NCBI GenBank assembly: GCA_036652735.1
Contig: JAVVVI010000020.1
Coordinates: forward strand, 1 to 40,099
DNA length: 40,099 nucleotides
Origin: JAGOGN01 sp036652735
GTDB taxonomy: Bacteria > Bacillota > Clostridia > Lachnospirales > Lachnospiraceae
Direction: 5' to 3'
Every line of letters begins with the position of its first letter. The stretch's first letter is position 1. The notes beneath the pieces were generated by a model that had not been told where the DNA came from, ran no database searches, and saw only the letters and a list, made by a program, of their open reading frames with translations. Both the position numbers and the translations under genes were made by a program. Positions 1-6,147 of the stretch are shown here, in pieces.

Positions 1-12
1 GTGGAATTGTCC

Positions 13-40
13 TTGCTTTTTGCATTAAATATGGTAAAAT
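13..40 (+). promoter_or_regulatory. Promoter of the LytTR response regulator gene
   Basis: TTGCTT at 13-18 and TAAAAT at 35-40 are 16 nt apart, and TGG just before the -10 makes an extended -10. It lies about 30 nt upstream of the RBS of the regulator gene. The octamer TTTGCATT occurs both inside the promoter (19-26) and just before the RBS (53-60), which might be a regulator half-site pair. Confidence 0.5.
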
Positions 41-71
41 ATAAGCAGTAACTTTGCATTTAGGAGGATTT

Positions 72-803
72 ATGATACGGATAGCCACATGTGACGATAG
101 CATGATTGATCAAAATATATTAAAAAAAATGGTAAACGAAATTATTAAAGATAGAGACTTGGGGTGTGAGATTACCACTTATACCAATGGAGAGCAATTA
201 CTTGAAAGCTATCATCCGGGACAATTTGACCTTATTTTTATGGATATTTACATGAAGGACATCAATGGAATAGAGACAGCAAGGCGGATAAGGGAAATAG
301 ATGTAGAAGTAGAAGTTGTATTTTGCACCTCAAGTTCTGAATTTCTTCTTGCCGGATATGATCTGTTTGCATTAGGCTATTTACTGAAGCCCTTTAAACG
401 TGGGAAATTAGTGGCAATTATTGATTATTATTTGCAAAGAAATCCGGAACATATAAAAAAATGTATTGCAATTAATGCAAGGAAGAAGACACATACCATC
501 CAATACAGAGATATTATATTTATAGAGTCGAATGATAAGATCGTAACTTTTCACACATCAAGCCATGGTGATATTTCATTACCGGGACAGTTGAGCAAGG
601 TACAGGAAGAATTAAATGACAAACGGTTTTTAAGATGTAACCAAAGTTATATTGTGAATATGGATATGATTGTAAAGAGAGAAGATGCAGAAGTTATTAT
701 GATGAATGGTCAGAGAATACCACTGCGTATGCGGGGACGTAAGCTATTGGTGGATACAATAAAAGAGTATCTCCTATCCAACAGTGAAGCGCAGTTATGC
801 TAG
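72..803 (+). CDS. LytTR-family response regulator (AgrA/VirR type)
   Basis: Two-component response regulator of 243 aa. The N-terminal receiver domain (about residues 1-120) shows the acidic pair D8-D9, the phosphoacceptor D58 in the FMDIYM context and the switch lysine in YLLKPF. The C-terminal LytTR DNA-binding domain (about 140-235) carries the family pattern ISLPGQLSKV...RFLRCNQSYIVN. An in-frame TTG lies at 54, but the AGGAGG at 62-67 fits the ATG at 72, which starts the canonical receiver sequence MIRIATCDDS. No histidine kinase follows; a partner could lie upstream of the window. The gene is monocistronic here, ending in a hairpin shared with the converging FliD-like gene. Family certain, target unknown. 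Confidence 0.9.
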   Translation: MIRIATCDDSMIDQNILKKMVNEIIKDRDLGCEITTYTNGEQLLESYHPGQFDLIFMDIYMKDINGIETARRIREIDVEVEVVFCTSSSEFLLAGYDLFALGYLLKPFKRGKLVAIIDYYLQRNPEHIKKCIAINARKKTHTIQYRDIIFIESNDKIVTFHTSSHGDISLPGQLSKVQEELNDKRFLRCNQSYIVNMDMIVKREDAEVIMMNGQRIPLRMRGRKLLVDTIKEYLLSNSEAQLC

Positions 804-813
804 AGGGTTAGAA

Positions 814-853
814 AAGCCATTGCAGTTATCGGTAAAGATAAAGGCAATGGCTT
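814..853. terminator. Hairpin terminator between convergent genes
   Basis: AAGCCATTGC (814-823) pairs with GCAATGGCTT (844-853), and the loop contains a second small stem, TTATC/GATAA (826-830/837-841). Read on the minus strand the hairpin is followed by a short T run, so it best terminates the FliD-like gene. On the plus strand the tail is T-poor but AT-rich. Confidence 0.6.
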
Positions 854-883
854 ACTATATTCTATAGATTTGATTCGTCAGAA

Positions 884-2194
884 TTAACAATACTTATCCA
901 GCATCATACCCGAATATATGCTGCTGATATAAGGCGCATTAAAGGCTCGCCCCGGATTCTTATAAACCACAATCGTTTTATCCACATAAGACATTGGATT
1001 CAAAGAAATGCGGGAGGAGCGAACACGCAGGCTGTTCTTGAAATTATTCAGGTCTTCCAAACCAACAGATGCATGCTCGGAAGTAATCCCATCTTCTAAA
1101 AGGGCTTTGTCAATACGAATAAAGCCATCATCTGCAACGGTTAGTCCCATAGAATCTAATTCATTTTTATAAGATTTTGCAACGGAAGTGATATCATGGT
1201 ATAATTTCGAGTGCTGATTGCTGTCTTCAAAATTATAATTTGTGGAAGTCTGTACAACTTGATTATAAGCATCTACAAGAGTTTGAAGATTCTCGCTTAT
1301 GGCATCCACGTCATTTTTAAAACCAATAGAAGCCGGATTATGTTCCGGACTAATGCCTTTTAAAGTGACCTCAAATTCCTTGTTGATGGTGAAGGTATTG
1401 GAAAGAGAGGAACGTTCATTTCCATTTAATAGGAATTGAGAGGAACTGGCATCTTTGGAAATATGGTCAAATGCCAAAGTCTGCATAACACTTTGGGACT
1501 CTCTGGAAGTTCCGGGGAGAATCTGAAAAAGAGATTCTTCATTTCCGGCAAGACCTGTTTCGGTGGAGGTTAATTTAATCGCACTACATCCGGAGTCATC
1601 ATCAACAACCTCTGCCTTTACACCAACATTGGCAGAAGAGATTAATTTAGCAATTTTATTCTGGACATTATAATTGGTATCTCCTGAAGATACGGCATAT
1701 TGAAACTCAAAACCGGTGGTTGGAGTGTTAAAATCAAAGGTATAACGTCCAAGGGGAATATCCTTATTATCTTTTTGCAGAAAATTGCCCATGTTAATCT
1801 GAGGAGAAGCTAAATGCTTCACTTCTATATTAAACGTGGACGATAAGTCTGAGTCTGAAGAACTGTCTCCAACAAAAATAGCAGAAACAGTATCTTCCAG
1901 GGAGGAAGTGGCAATGCGCTTTTTAAATGCACTTAAAAGACTATCCTCTTCTCCACTTAAAGCTGCGGTTACTTTTTCCAAAGTACGGGAACTTTCTTTT
2001 ACATCAATGGCAAACTTCTGAATATCCCCGGATTCCAGATTTTTTATCTTTACAAGAGGGGATTCTTTATTAAGCTTGATCATATTGTTGTAAATCGTAC
2101 GCAGTTCACTTTTCTTGTGTGTATCATAGCGATTAACACTGGAATTGCCATAGGTACTTAAATAATAGTTAAAAACGGTATCAATAGCAGCCAA
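884..2194 (-). CDS. FliD-like (flagellar hook-associated protein 2 family) protein, orphan
   Basis: 436 aa. Recognisable FliD features: a charged N-terminal helical stretch (about 24-75), a domain opening FNIEVKHLASPQ that resembles the FliD D2/D3 start, a second module SQFLLNGNERSSLSNTF...VTLKG (about 255-285), and the signature LVDAYNQVV (about 307-315). The usual N-terminal SGLDTDSIV-like segment is missing, and the C-terminus (SSRISLNPMSYVDKTIVVY onward) is not the usual FliD terminal coiled coil and ends in Cys. The start is TTG at 2194, supported by AAAGGAGG ending about 9 nt upstream. No flagellar or chemotaxis gene lies in the window; the neighbours are a LytTR regulator and ribosomal genes. 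It may be a flagellar cap protein of a motile strain with scattered loci, or a repurposed surface protein. Family moderately sure, role unknown. Confidence 0.65.
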   Translation of the reverse strand: MAAIDTVFNYYLSTYGNSSVNRYDTHKKSELRTIYNNMIKLNKESPLVKIKNLESGDIQKFAIDVKESSRTLEKVTAALSGEEDSLLSAFKKRIATSSLEDTVSAIFVGDSSSDSDLSSTFNIEVKHLASPQINMGNFLQKDNKDIPLGRYTFDFNTPTTGFEFQYAVSSGDTNYNVQNKIAKLISSANVGVKAEVVDDDSGCSAIKLTSTETGLAGNEESLFQILPGTSRESQSVMQTLAFDHISKDASSSQFLLNGNERSSLSNTFTINKEFEVTLKGISPEHNPASIGFKNDVDAISENLQTLVDAYNQVVQTSTNYNFEDSNQHSKLYHDITSVAKSYKNELDSMGLTVADDGFIRIDKALLEDGITSEHASVGLEDLNNFKNSLRVRSSRISLNPMSYVDKTIVVYKNPGRAFNAPYISSIYSGMMLDKYC

Positions 2195-2297
2195 AAATAT
2201 CCCCTCCTTTCCTTAATAATCATGTGAGAATATGGAATTCTAATAGACTACAATGGGACGTTTGTATAAAGCAAAATATATCCACTTTTACAACTAT

Positions 2298-2326
2298 ATT
2301 ATATCGCAATTTAAAAAAAATGTCAC
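2298..2326 (-). promoter_or_regulatory. Promoter of the FliD-like gene
   Basis: On the minus strand GTGACA (2326-2321) and TATAAT (2303-2298) are separated by 17 nt. The bases around the -10, GCGATAT, also resemble the SigD/sigma-28 -10 element CCGATAT, but no matching sigma-28 -35 was found. Confidence 0.5.
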
Positions 2327-2334
2327 TATAAAAC

Positions 2335-2363
2335 TTGCGTTTTACGAAAGAAAATGATAGAAT
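2335..2363 (+). promoter_or_regulatory. Upstream promoter (P1) of the rpmG-secE-nusG-rplKA operon
   Basis: TTGCGT at 2335-2340 and TAGAAT at 2358-2363, 17 nt apart, with TGA before the -10 (extended -10). It is back to back with the minus-strand promoter at 2298-2326. Confidence 0.4.
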
Positions 2364-2406
2364 GGTAAAAGCATATTGCAGAAATGAATATTTCCATAAA
2401 AAAGAG

Positions 2407-2435
2407 TTGACGATGGACGAATGGTATGCTATAGT
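2407..2435 (+). promoter_or_regulatory. Main promoter (P2) of the rpmG-secE-nusG-rplKA operon
   Basis: TTGACG at 2407-2412 and TATAGT at 2430-2435 with a 17-nt spacer. The transcript would start near 2442 and enter an eight-T tract (2458-2465) almost at once. The 311-nt gap between the two divergent genes holds these promoters and no gene that I can see. Confidence 0.75.
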
Positions 2436-2505
2436 AGACTAGCGATGGAAGTAGGTCTTTTTTTTATGCCTAAAACGCAAAGAAATTTAAGTGGAGGTGG
2501 AAGTT

Positions 2506-2655
2506 GTGCGCACAAAGATAACATTGGCATGTACAGAATGCAAACAGCGTAACTACAACATGACCAAGGACAAAAAAGCTCATCCCGACAGAATGGAAAC
2601 GAAGAAGTATTGCAGATTCTGCAAGACTCATACGTTACACAAAGAAACGAAGTAA
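2506..2655 (+). CDS. rpmG: 50S ribosomal protein L33
   Basis: A 49-aa small protein of the large ribosomal subunit. The sequence begins MRTKITLACTEC and holds two CxxC pairs (C9/C12 and C36/C39), so this is the zinc-binding (C+) form of L33. The start is GTG at 2506, with GGAGG at 2493-2497 eight nt upstream. It is the first gene of the rpmG-secE-nusG-rplK-rplA unit, the usual order in Firmicutes, and secE follows after 28 nt. Confidence 0.95.
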   Translation: MRTKITLACTECKQRNYNMTKDKKAHPDRMETKKYCRFCKTHTLHKETK

Positions 2656-2683
2656 TAAGGATAAGAGCAAAGGAAGTGAGATT

Positions 2684-2893
2684 ATGGGCGAAACCGAAAA
2701 AGTAGTAGGAGCTCCAAAAAAGAGCTGGTTTACCGGCCTGAAGGCTGAATTTCGTAAGATAATTTGGCCGGATAAGAAATCACTTGGAAAACAGACAATG
2801 GCAGTAATCGTAACATCGATTGCGCTGGGTCTCATTATTACCGTTATTGACATTATTGCTCAGTACGGTGTTAATATCCTAGTAAACTTATAA
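2684..2893 (+). CDS. secE: Preprotein translocase subunit SecE
   Basis: 69-aa single-span SecE of the Gram-positive type. It has a charged amphipathic cytoplasmic helix containing the conserved stretch AEFRKIIWPDKK (about residues 21-32), then one transmembrane segment (about 40-62). It works with SecY and SecG in the Sec channel, clamping the two halves of SecY. ATG start with a purine-rich GGAAGTGAG upstream. It sits between rpmG and nusG, as is standard. Confidence 0.96.
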   Translation: MGETEKVVGAPKKSWFTGLKAEFRKIIWPDKKSLGKQTMAVIVTSIALGLIITVIDIIAQYGVNILVNL

Positions 2894-2912
2894 AAAGGCA
2901 AAGGTGATTTTT

Positions 2913-3428
2913 ATGGCAGAGGCAAGCTGGTATGTAGTTCATACCTATTCAGGATATGAGAATAAGGTAAAGGCTAACATTGATAAGACAATTGAAAACA
3001 GGCATCTTGAGGAACAGATTTTAGAAGTTCGGGTTCCGATGCAGGACGTAATTGAGTTAAAAAATGGAGCAAGAAAGCAAGTTCAAAAGAAAATGTTCCC
3101 AGGTTATGTACTTATTAATATGGTTATGAATGATGACACGTGGTACGTAGTCAGGAATACCAGGGGCGTCACCGGATTTGTCGGTCCGGGGTCAAAGCCG
3201 GTACCACTTACAGATGCCGAAATGGGCTCGTTGGGTATTAATTCAGGGGAAATTATTGTAGACTTTGAAGAGGGTGACACCATTGTTGTTACGGGTGGTG
3301 TTTGGAAAGATACAGTTGGTGTCATTTTAAGCATCAGCCATAATCGACAGAGTATTACAATGAATGTAGACCTGTTCGGTCGCGAAACACCGGTAGAAAT
3401 AAGTTTCGTTGAAGTAAGAAAAATGTAA
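2913..3428 (+). CDS. nusG: Transcription termination/antitermination factor NusG
   Basis: 171 aa. The N-terminal NGN domain starts WYVVHTYSGYENKV and contains the MFPGYVLI strand. A C-terminal KOW domain covers about residues 118-171 (GDTIVVTGGVWKD...SFVEVRKM). NusG binds the RNA polymerase clamp and couples it to ribosomes or Rho. The ATG at 2913 is chosen over the in-frame GTG at 2904, because the AAAGGTG around 2900-2906 serves as its RBS and the protein then starts MAEASWYV. It lies 19 nt after secE and 34 nt before rplK. Confidence 0.95.
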   Translation: MAEASWYVVHTYSGYENKVKANIDKTIENRHLEEQILEVRVPMQDVIELKNGARKQVQKKMFPGYVLINMVMNDDTWYVVRNTRGVTGFVGPGSKPVPLTDAEMGSLGINSGEIIVDFEEGDTIVVTGGVWKDTVGVILSISHNRQSITMNVDLFGRETPVEISFVEVRKM

Positions 3429-3462
3429 AGATGTATTAAATTTTTAAAGGAGGCAATTCCAA

Positions 3463-3888
3463 ATGGCAAAAAAAGTAGAAGGATATATCAAATTGCAGAT
3501 TCCTGCAGGCAAGGCAACACCGGCACCACCAGTTGGTCCGGCACTTGGTCAGCACGGAGTAAATATCGTTGAATTTACAAAACAATTTAACGCAAGAACT
3601 GCAGATAAGGGAGATGTATTAATCCCTGTAGTAATTACCGTATACACAGACAGAAGTTTTAGTTTTGTAACTAAGACACCACCTGCAGCTGTGTTAATCA
3701 AAAAAGCATGCAACATTAAGTCCGGATCAAATACACCGAATAAGACAAAAGTTGCAACTATTTCCAAAGCAAAACTTCAGGAAATAGCAGAAACAAAAAT
3801 GCCGGATTTAAATGCAAGCTGTGTTGAAACAGCAATGAGCATGATTACCGGAACAGCAAAAAGCATGGGCATAACAGTAGAAGAATAA
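3463..3888 (+). CDS. rplK: 50S ribosomal protein L11
   Basis: 141 aa, the usual L11 length. The N-terminal domain has GYIKLQIPAGKATPAPPVGPALGQHG with the proline-rich switch region. The C-terminal domain binds 23S rRNA at the GTPase-associated centre and ends MGITVEE. L11 contributes to factor binding and RelA activation and is the thiostrepton target region. RBS AAAGGAGG 12 nt before the ATG. It is followed by rplA after a 55-nt gap that contains a hairpin. Confidence 0.97.
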   Translation: MAKKVEGYIKLQIPAGKATPAPPVGPALGQHGVNIVEFTKQFNARTADKGDVLIPVVITVYTDRSFSFVTKTPPAAVLIKKACNIKSGSNTPNKTKVATISKAKLQEIAETKMPDLNASCVETAMSMITGTAKSMGITVEE

Positions 3889-3899
3889 AACGTTGGAAC

Positions 3900-3928
3900 G
3901 TGGGAGGGTCCTCTCCCGATATTACCAC
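3900..3928 (+). promoter_or_regulatory. Intercistronic hairpin between rplK and rplA, possible L1 feedback site
   Basis: GTGG (3900-3903) can pair with CCAC (3925-3928), enclosing GAG/CTC (3904-3906/3913-3915) and an unpaired CCGATATTA on one side. An alternative is GGGAG/CTCCC (3902-3906/3913-3917). It ends just before the rplA RBS. L1 is known in other bacteria to bind rplKA mRNA at a bipartite helix with an asymmetric loop, which this resembles. The assignment is inference. Confidence 0.35.
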
Positions 3929-3943
3929 TAGGAGGTTATTTGA

Positions 3944-4636
3944 ATGAAAAGAGGAAAGAAATATTTAGAAGCTGCAAAGACTTACGACAGAGTTATGCAG
4001 TATGAACCAGAAGAAGCAATCGGTCTTGCTAAAAAAATGGCCGTTGCTAAGTTTGATGAGACAATTGAAGCTCATATCAGAACAGGTTGTGATGGACGTC
4101 ATGCAGAACAGCAGATTCGTGGTGCAGTAGTACTGCCACACGGAACAGGAAAAAAAGTCAAAGTATTAGTATTCGCAAAGGGTGAAAAAGTTGATGAAGC
4201 TTTAGCAGCAGGAGCAGATTATGCTGGTGGAGATGAATTAATTCCAAAGATCCAGAACGAAGGATGGCTAGATTTTGACGTGGTTGTAGCTACACCGGAC
4301 ATGATGGGTGTTGTTGGTCGTTTAGGACGAGTATTAGGGCCAAAAGGATTAATGCCAAACCCAAAAGCTGGTACAGTTACTATGGATGTTACAAAAGCAA
4401 TTAACGACATCAAGGCTGGTAAGATTGAGTATAGATTGGATAAAACAAATATTATTCATGTGCCAATTGGAAAAGCATCATTTACAGAAGAAAAATTAGC
4501 GGACAACTTCCATACCTTAATGGATGCAATCATTAAAGCAAAACCAAGTTCACTAAAAGGTCAGTATTTAAAGAGCGTTGTATTAGCTCCAACAATGGGA
4601 CCTGGTGTAAAGATTAGCACAGCAAAACTGATCTAA
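3944..4636 (+). CDS. rplA: 50S ribosomal protein L1
   Basis: 230 aa, the typical L1 length. The conserved core shows AGADYAGGDELI, DVVVATPDMMGVVGRLGRVLG and the LGPKGLMPNPKAGTV motif (about 125-145). L1 forms the mobile stalk of the 50S subunit at the E site and is often a translational repressor of its own operon. AGGAGG at 3930-3935 is 8 nt before the ATG. It is the last gene of the first unit; the next promoter starts 24 nt after its stop codon. Confidence 0.97.
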   Translation: MKRGKKYLEAAKTYDRVMQYEPEEAIGLAKKMAVAKFDETIEAHIRTGCDGRHAEQQIRGAVVLPHGTGKKVKVLVFAKGEKVDEALAAGADYAGGDELIPKIQNEGWLDFDVVVATPDMMGVVGRLGRVLGPKGLMPNPKAGTVTMDVTKAINDIKAGKIEYRLDKTNIIHVPIGKASFTEEKLADNFHTLMDAIIKAKPSSLKGQYLKSVVLAPTMGPGVKISTAKLI

Positions 4637-4659
4637 TCCACGAAGCTTTGCAATAAAGA

Positions 4660-4688
4660 TTGACATCAATAGATTGAAATGCTATAAT
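4660..4688 (+). promoter_or_regulatory. Promoter of rplJ-rplL
   Basis: Perfect consensus: TTGACA at 4660-4665, 17-nt spacer, TATAAT at 4683-4688. It gives a leader of about 240 nt before rplJ. Confidence 0.9.
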
Positions 4689-4696
4689 CATTTTCG

Positions 4697-4830
4697 TGCT
4701 TATAGTAAACACGACCGAAGACAGTAGGTGCCGTAAGGCATAACAGTGAAACCTACCGAGGGATTTAGGAATACAGATTATGTATGAATTTAACGCCCTC
4801 TTGTCTTAAACAGGAGGGCTTTTTGTTACT
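4697..4830 (+). promoter_or_regulatory. L10 leader RNA with attenuator (autoregulation of rplJL)
   Basis: The leader holds a two-step stem: GTAGGT (4724-4729) pairs with ACCTAC (4751-4756), and inside it GCC/GGC (4730-4732/4737-4739) is closed by GTAA. The flanking bases CCGAAGACAGTAGG and ACCTACCGAGG match the L10-binding leader type known from Firmicutes. Directly 3' of the stem, GAGGG (4758-4762) is complementary to CCCTC (4796-4800), the 5' arm of the terminator below, and so forms a plausible antiterminator. Known mechanism of the family: L10(L12)4 binding favours termination. The detailed pairing is read from the sequence by eye. Confidence 0.85.
4795..4824 (+). terminator. Attenuator terminator in the rplJ leader
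   Basis: GCCCTCTTG (4795-4803) pairs with CAGGAGGGC (4811-4819), including one G-T wobble, followed by five T (4820-4824). It lies about 110 nt upstream of rplJ, inside the leader. Confidence 0.85.
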
Positions 4831-4935
4831 TGATAGATATAGAAATCAAATTCTATAGAGCAGCAAATGCCTCGCAGAAAGCGCACTCGTGTAGGAAACA
4901 TGTTTTAAAAAATAGTAAAAGGAGGTGCACGATTC

Positions 4936-5508
4936 GTGGCAAAAATAGAATTGAAGCAGCCAGTCGTACAGGAAATTTCAGAACAGATTAAAGATGCACA
5001 ATCAGTAATCCTGGTTGACTATCGTGGTTTGACGGTAGAACAGGATACACAGTTACGAAAAGAGTTAAGAGAAGCAGGTGTTGCTTATAAGGTATATAAG
5101 AACACAATGATGAATTTTGCATTTAAAGGAACTGACTTTGAGAGCCTTGGCCCAGTATTGGAAGGACCTAGTGCTATTGCAATTGGAATCACAGATGCAA
5201 CAGCTCCTGCAAGAATTATTGCAAAATTTGCAAAAACAGCTCCGGCACTGGAATTAAAAGCAGGTGTTGTAGAAGGAAGATTCTACGGACCGGAACAGAT
5301 CGCACAGATCGCTCTTATTCCATCCAGAGAAGAATTACTTTCCAAGTTCCTTGGAAGTATTCAGTCACCAATTACCAACTTTGCACGCGTTCTTAACCAG
5401 ATCGCTGAAAAAGGCGGAGCAGCAGATGCAGAAGTAGCAGCACCGGCAGTGGAAACAGCAGATGTAGAAGCAGCAGCACCGGCAGCAGAAGAAACAACAG
5501 AAGCATAG
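4936..5508 (+). CDS. rplJ: 50S ribosomal protein L10
   Basis: 190 aa. The N-terminal rRNA-binding domain shows VILVDYRGLTVEQDTQLRKEL and YKVYKNTMMNFA, and helix alpha-8, which carries L7/L12 dimers, lies before residue 165. The last 30 residues are a low-complexity Ala/Glu tail (AAAPAAEETTEA), making the protein somewhat longer than the roughly 165-175 aa common in Firmicutes. L10 is the base of the L7/L12 stalk. GTG start at 4936, with AAAGGAGGTGC ending 8 nt upstream. Expression is controlled by the preceding L10 leader. rplL follows after 49 nt. Confidence 0.96.
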   Translation: MAKIELKQPVVQEISEQIKDAQSVILVDYRGLTVEQDTQLRKELREAGVAYKVYKNTMMNFAFKGTDFESLGPVLEGPSAIAIGITDATAPARIIAKFAKTAPALELKAGVVEGRFYGPEQIAQIALIPSREELLSKFLGSIQSPITNFARVLNQIAEKGGAADAEVAAPAVETADVEAAAPAAEETTEA

Positions 5509-5557
5509 AAGTATTCTGAAAATAAAAAATGAAATCAATTTATGGAGGTAAATTATA

Positions 5558-5932
5558 ATGGCAAAATTAACAACAGCAGAAATGATTGAAGCAATCAAAG
5601 AATTAAGCGTATTGGAATTAAACGAATTGGTAAAAGCTTGTGAAGAAGAATTCGGTGTGTCCGCAGCAGCAGGTGTTGTAGTTGCAGCAGCAGGAGATGG
5701 CGGAGCAGCAGAAGAAGAGAAAACAGAATTTGATGTAGAATTAACAGAAGTTGGACCAAACAAAGTTAAAGTCATCAAAGTTGTTCGTGAAGTTACAGGA
5801 TTAGGATTAAAGGAAGCAAAAGACTTAGTTGACGGAGCTCCTAAAATCTTAAAAGAAGCAGCTGGTAAGACAGAAGCAGACGAAATCAAGGGAAAACTTG
5901 AAGCAGAAGGCGCTAAAGCTACTTTGAAATAA
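5558..5932 (+). CDS. rplL: 50S ribosomal protein L7/L12
   Basis: 124 aa. The N-terminal dimerisation domain is MAKLTTAEMIEAIKELSVLELNELV, followed by an Ala/Gly-rich hinge (about 35-52) and a C-terminal factor-binding domain with KVKVIKVVREVTGLGLKEAKDLVDG. It is the multi-copy stalk protein that recruits EF-Tu, EF-G and IF2. RBS GGAGG upstream of the ATG. It is the last gene of its unit, followed at once by a strong terminator. Confidence 0.97.
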   Translation: MAKLTTAEMIEAIKELSVLELNELVKACEEEFGVSAAAGVVVAAAGDGGAAEEEKTEFDVELTEVGPNKVKVIKVVREVTGLGLKEAKDLVDGAPKILKEAAGKTEADEIKGKLEAEGAKATLK

Positions 5933-5946
5933 TTCAAATCATTTAA

Positions 5947-5984
5947 GAGAGACAGAATACAAGGCTATTCCGTCTCTTTTTTTT
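5947..5984 (+). terminator. Intrinsic terminator after rplL
   Basis: AGAGAC (5948-5953) pairs with GTCTCT (5972-5977); past one A-C mismatch, GAATA pairs with TATTC (5955-5959/5966-5970). An eight-T run (5977-5984) follows. Confidence 0.9.
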
Positions 5985-5997
5985 ATGCAAAAAAGCC

Positions 5998-6026
5998 TTG
6001 ACGGACAGGAAGGCTTGTGATATTAT
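5998..6026 (+). promoter_or_regulatory. Promoter of rpoB-rpoC
   Basis: TTGACG at 5998-6003, 17-nt spacer, TATTAT at 6021-6026. It gives a leader of about 115 nt before rpoB. The inverted repeat AAGCCTT/AAGGCTT (5993-5999/6010-6016) overlaps the -35 and spacer. Confidence 0.8.
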
Positions 6027-6147
6027 GTAGGGTGCACTATTGTGGTGACATTGGCCTATTTTCTTATCCTGTTTTTGGGCAGCCTACCCTTTATCCGGGC
6101 ATGTGAGAAAAGAAGCGTTAAATATAAAAACGAGAGGTGAAACGTCA

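Noticed and set aside
884..2194. Calling the FliD-like gene a pseudogene because its ends differ from FliD
   Set aside because: The frame is open over 436 codons with a good RBS, a promoter and a terminator, which looks like a maintained gene.
2298..2306. Sigma-28 (flagellar) promoter for the FliD-like gene
   Set aside because: Only the -10 side (GCGATAT) resembles the consensus. No TAAA-type -35 lies at the right distance, while a SigA-type -35 does.
2436..2465. AGAC/GTCT hairpin followed by eight T upstream of rpmG, taken at first for a terminator
   Set aside because: The stem is four bp and begins before the probable transcription start of promoter P2, so it cannot form in that transcript. 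It might affect only P1 transcripts.
5365..5937. 190-aa open frame on the minus strand across rplJ-rplL
   Set aside because: It is the mirror of the Ala/Glu-rich coding of L10 and L7/L12, giving a low-complexity Ser/Phe/Cys-rich product without RBS or promoter.
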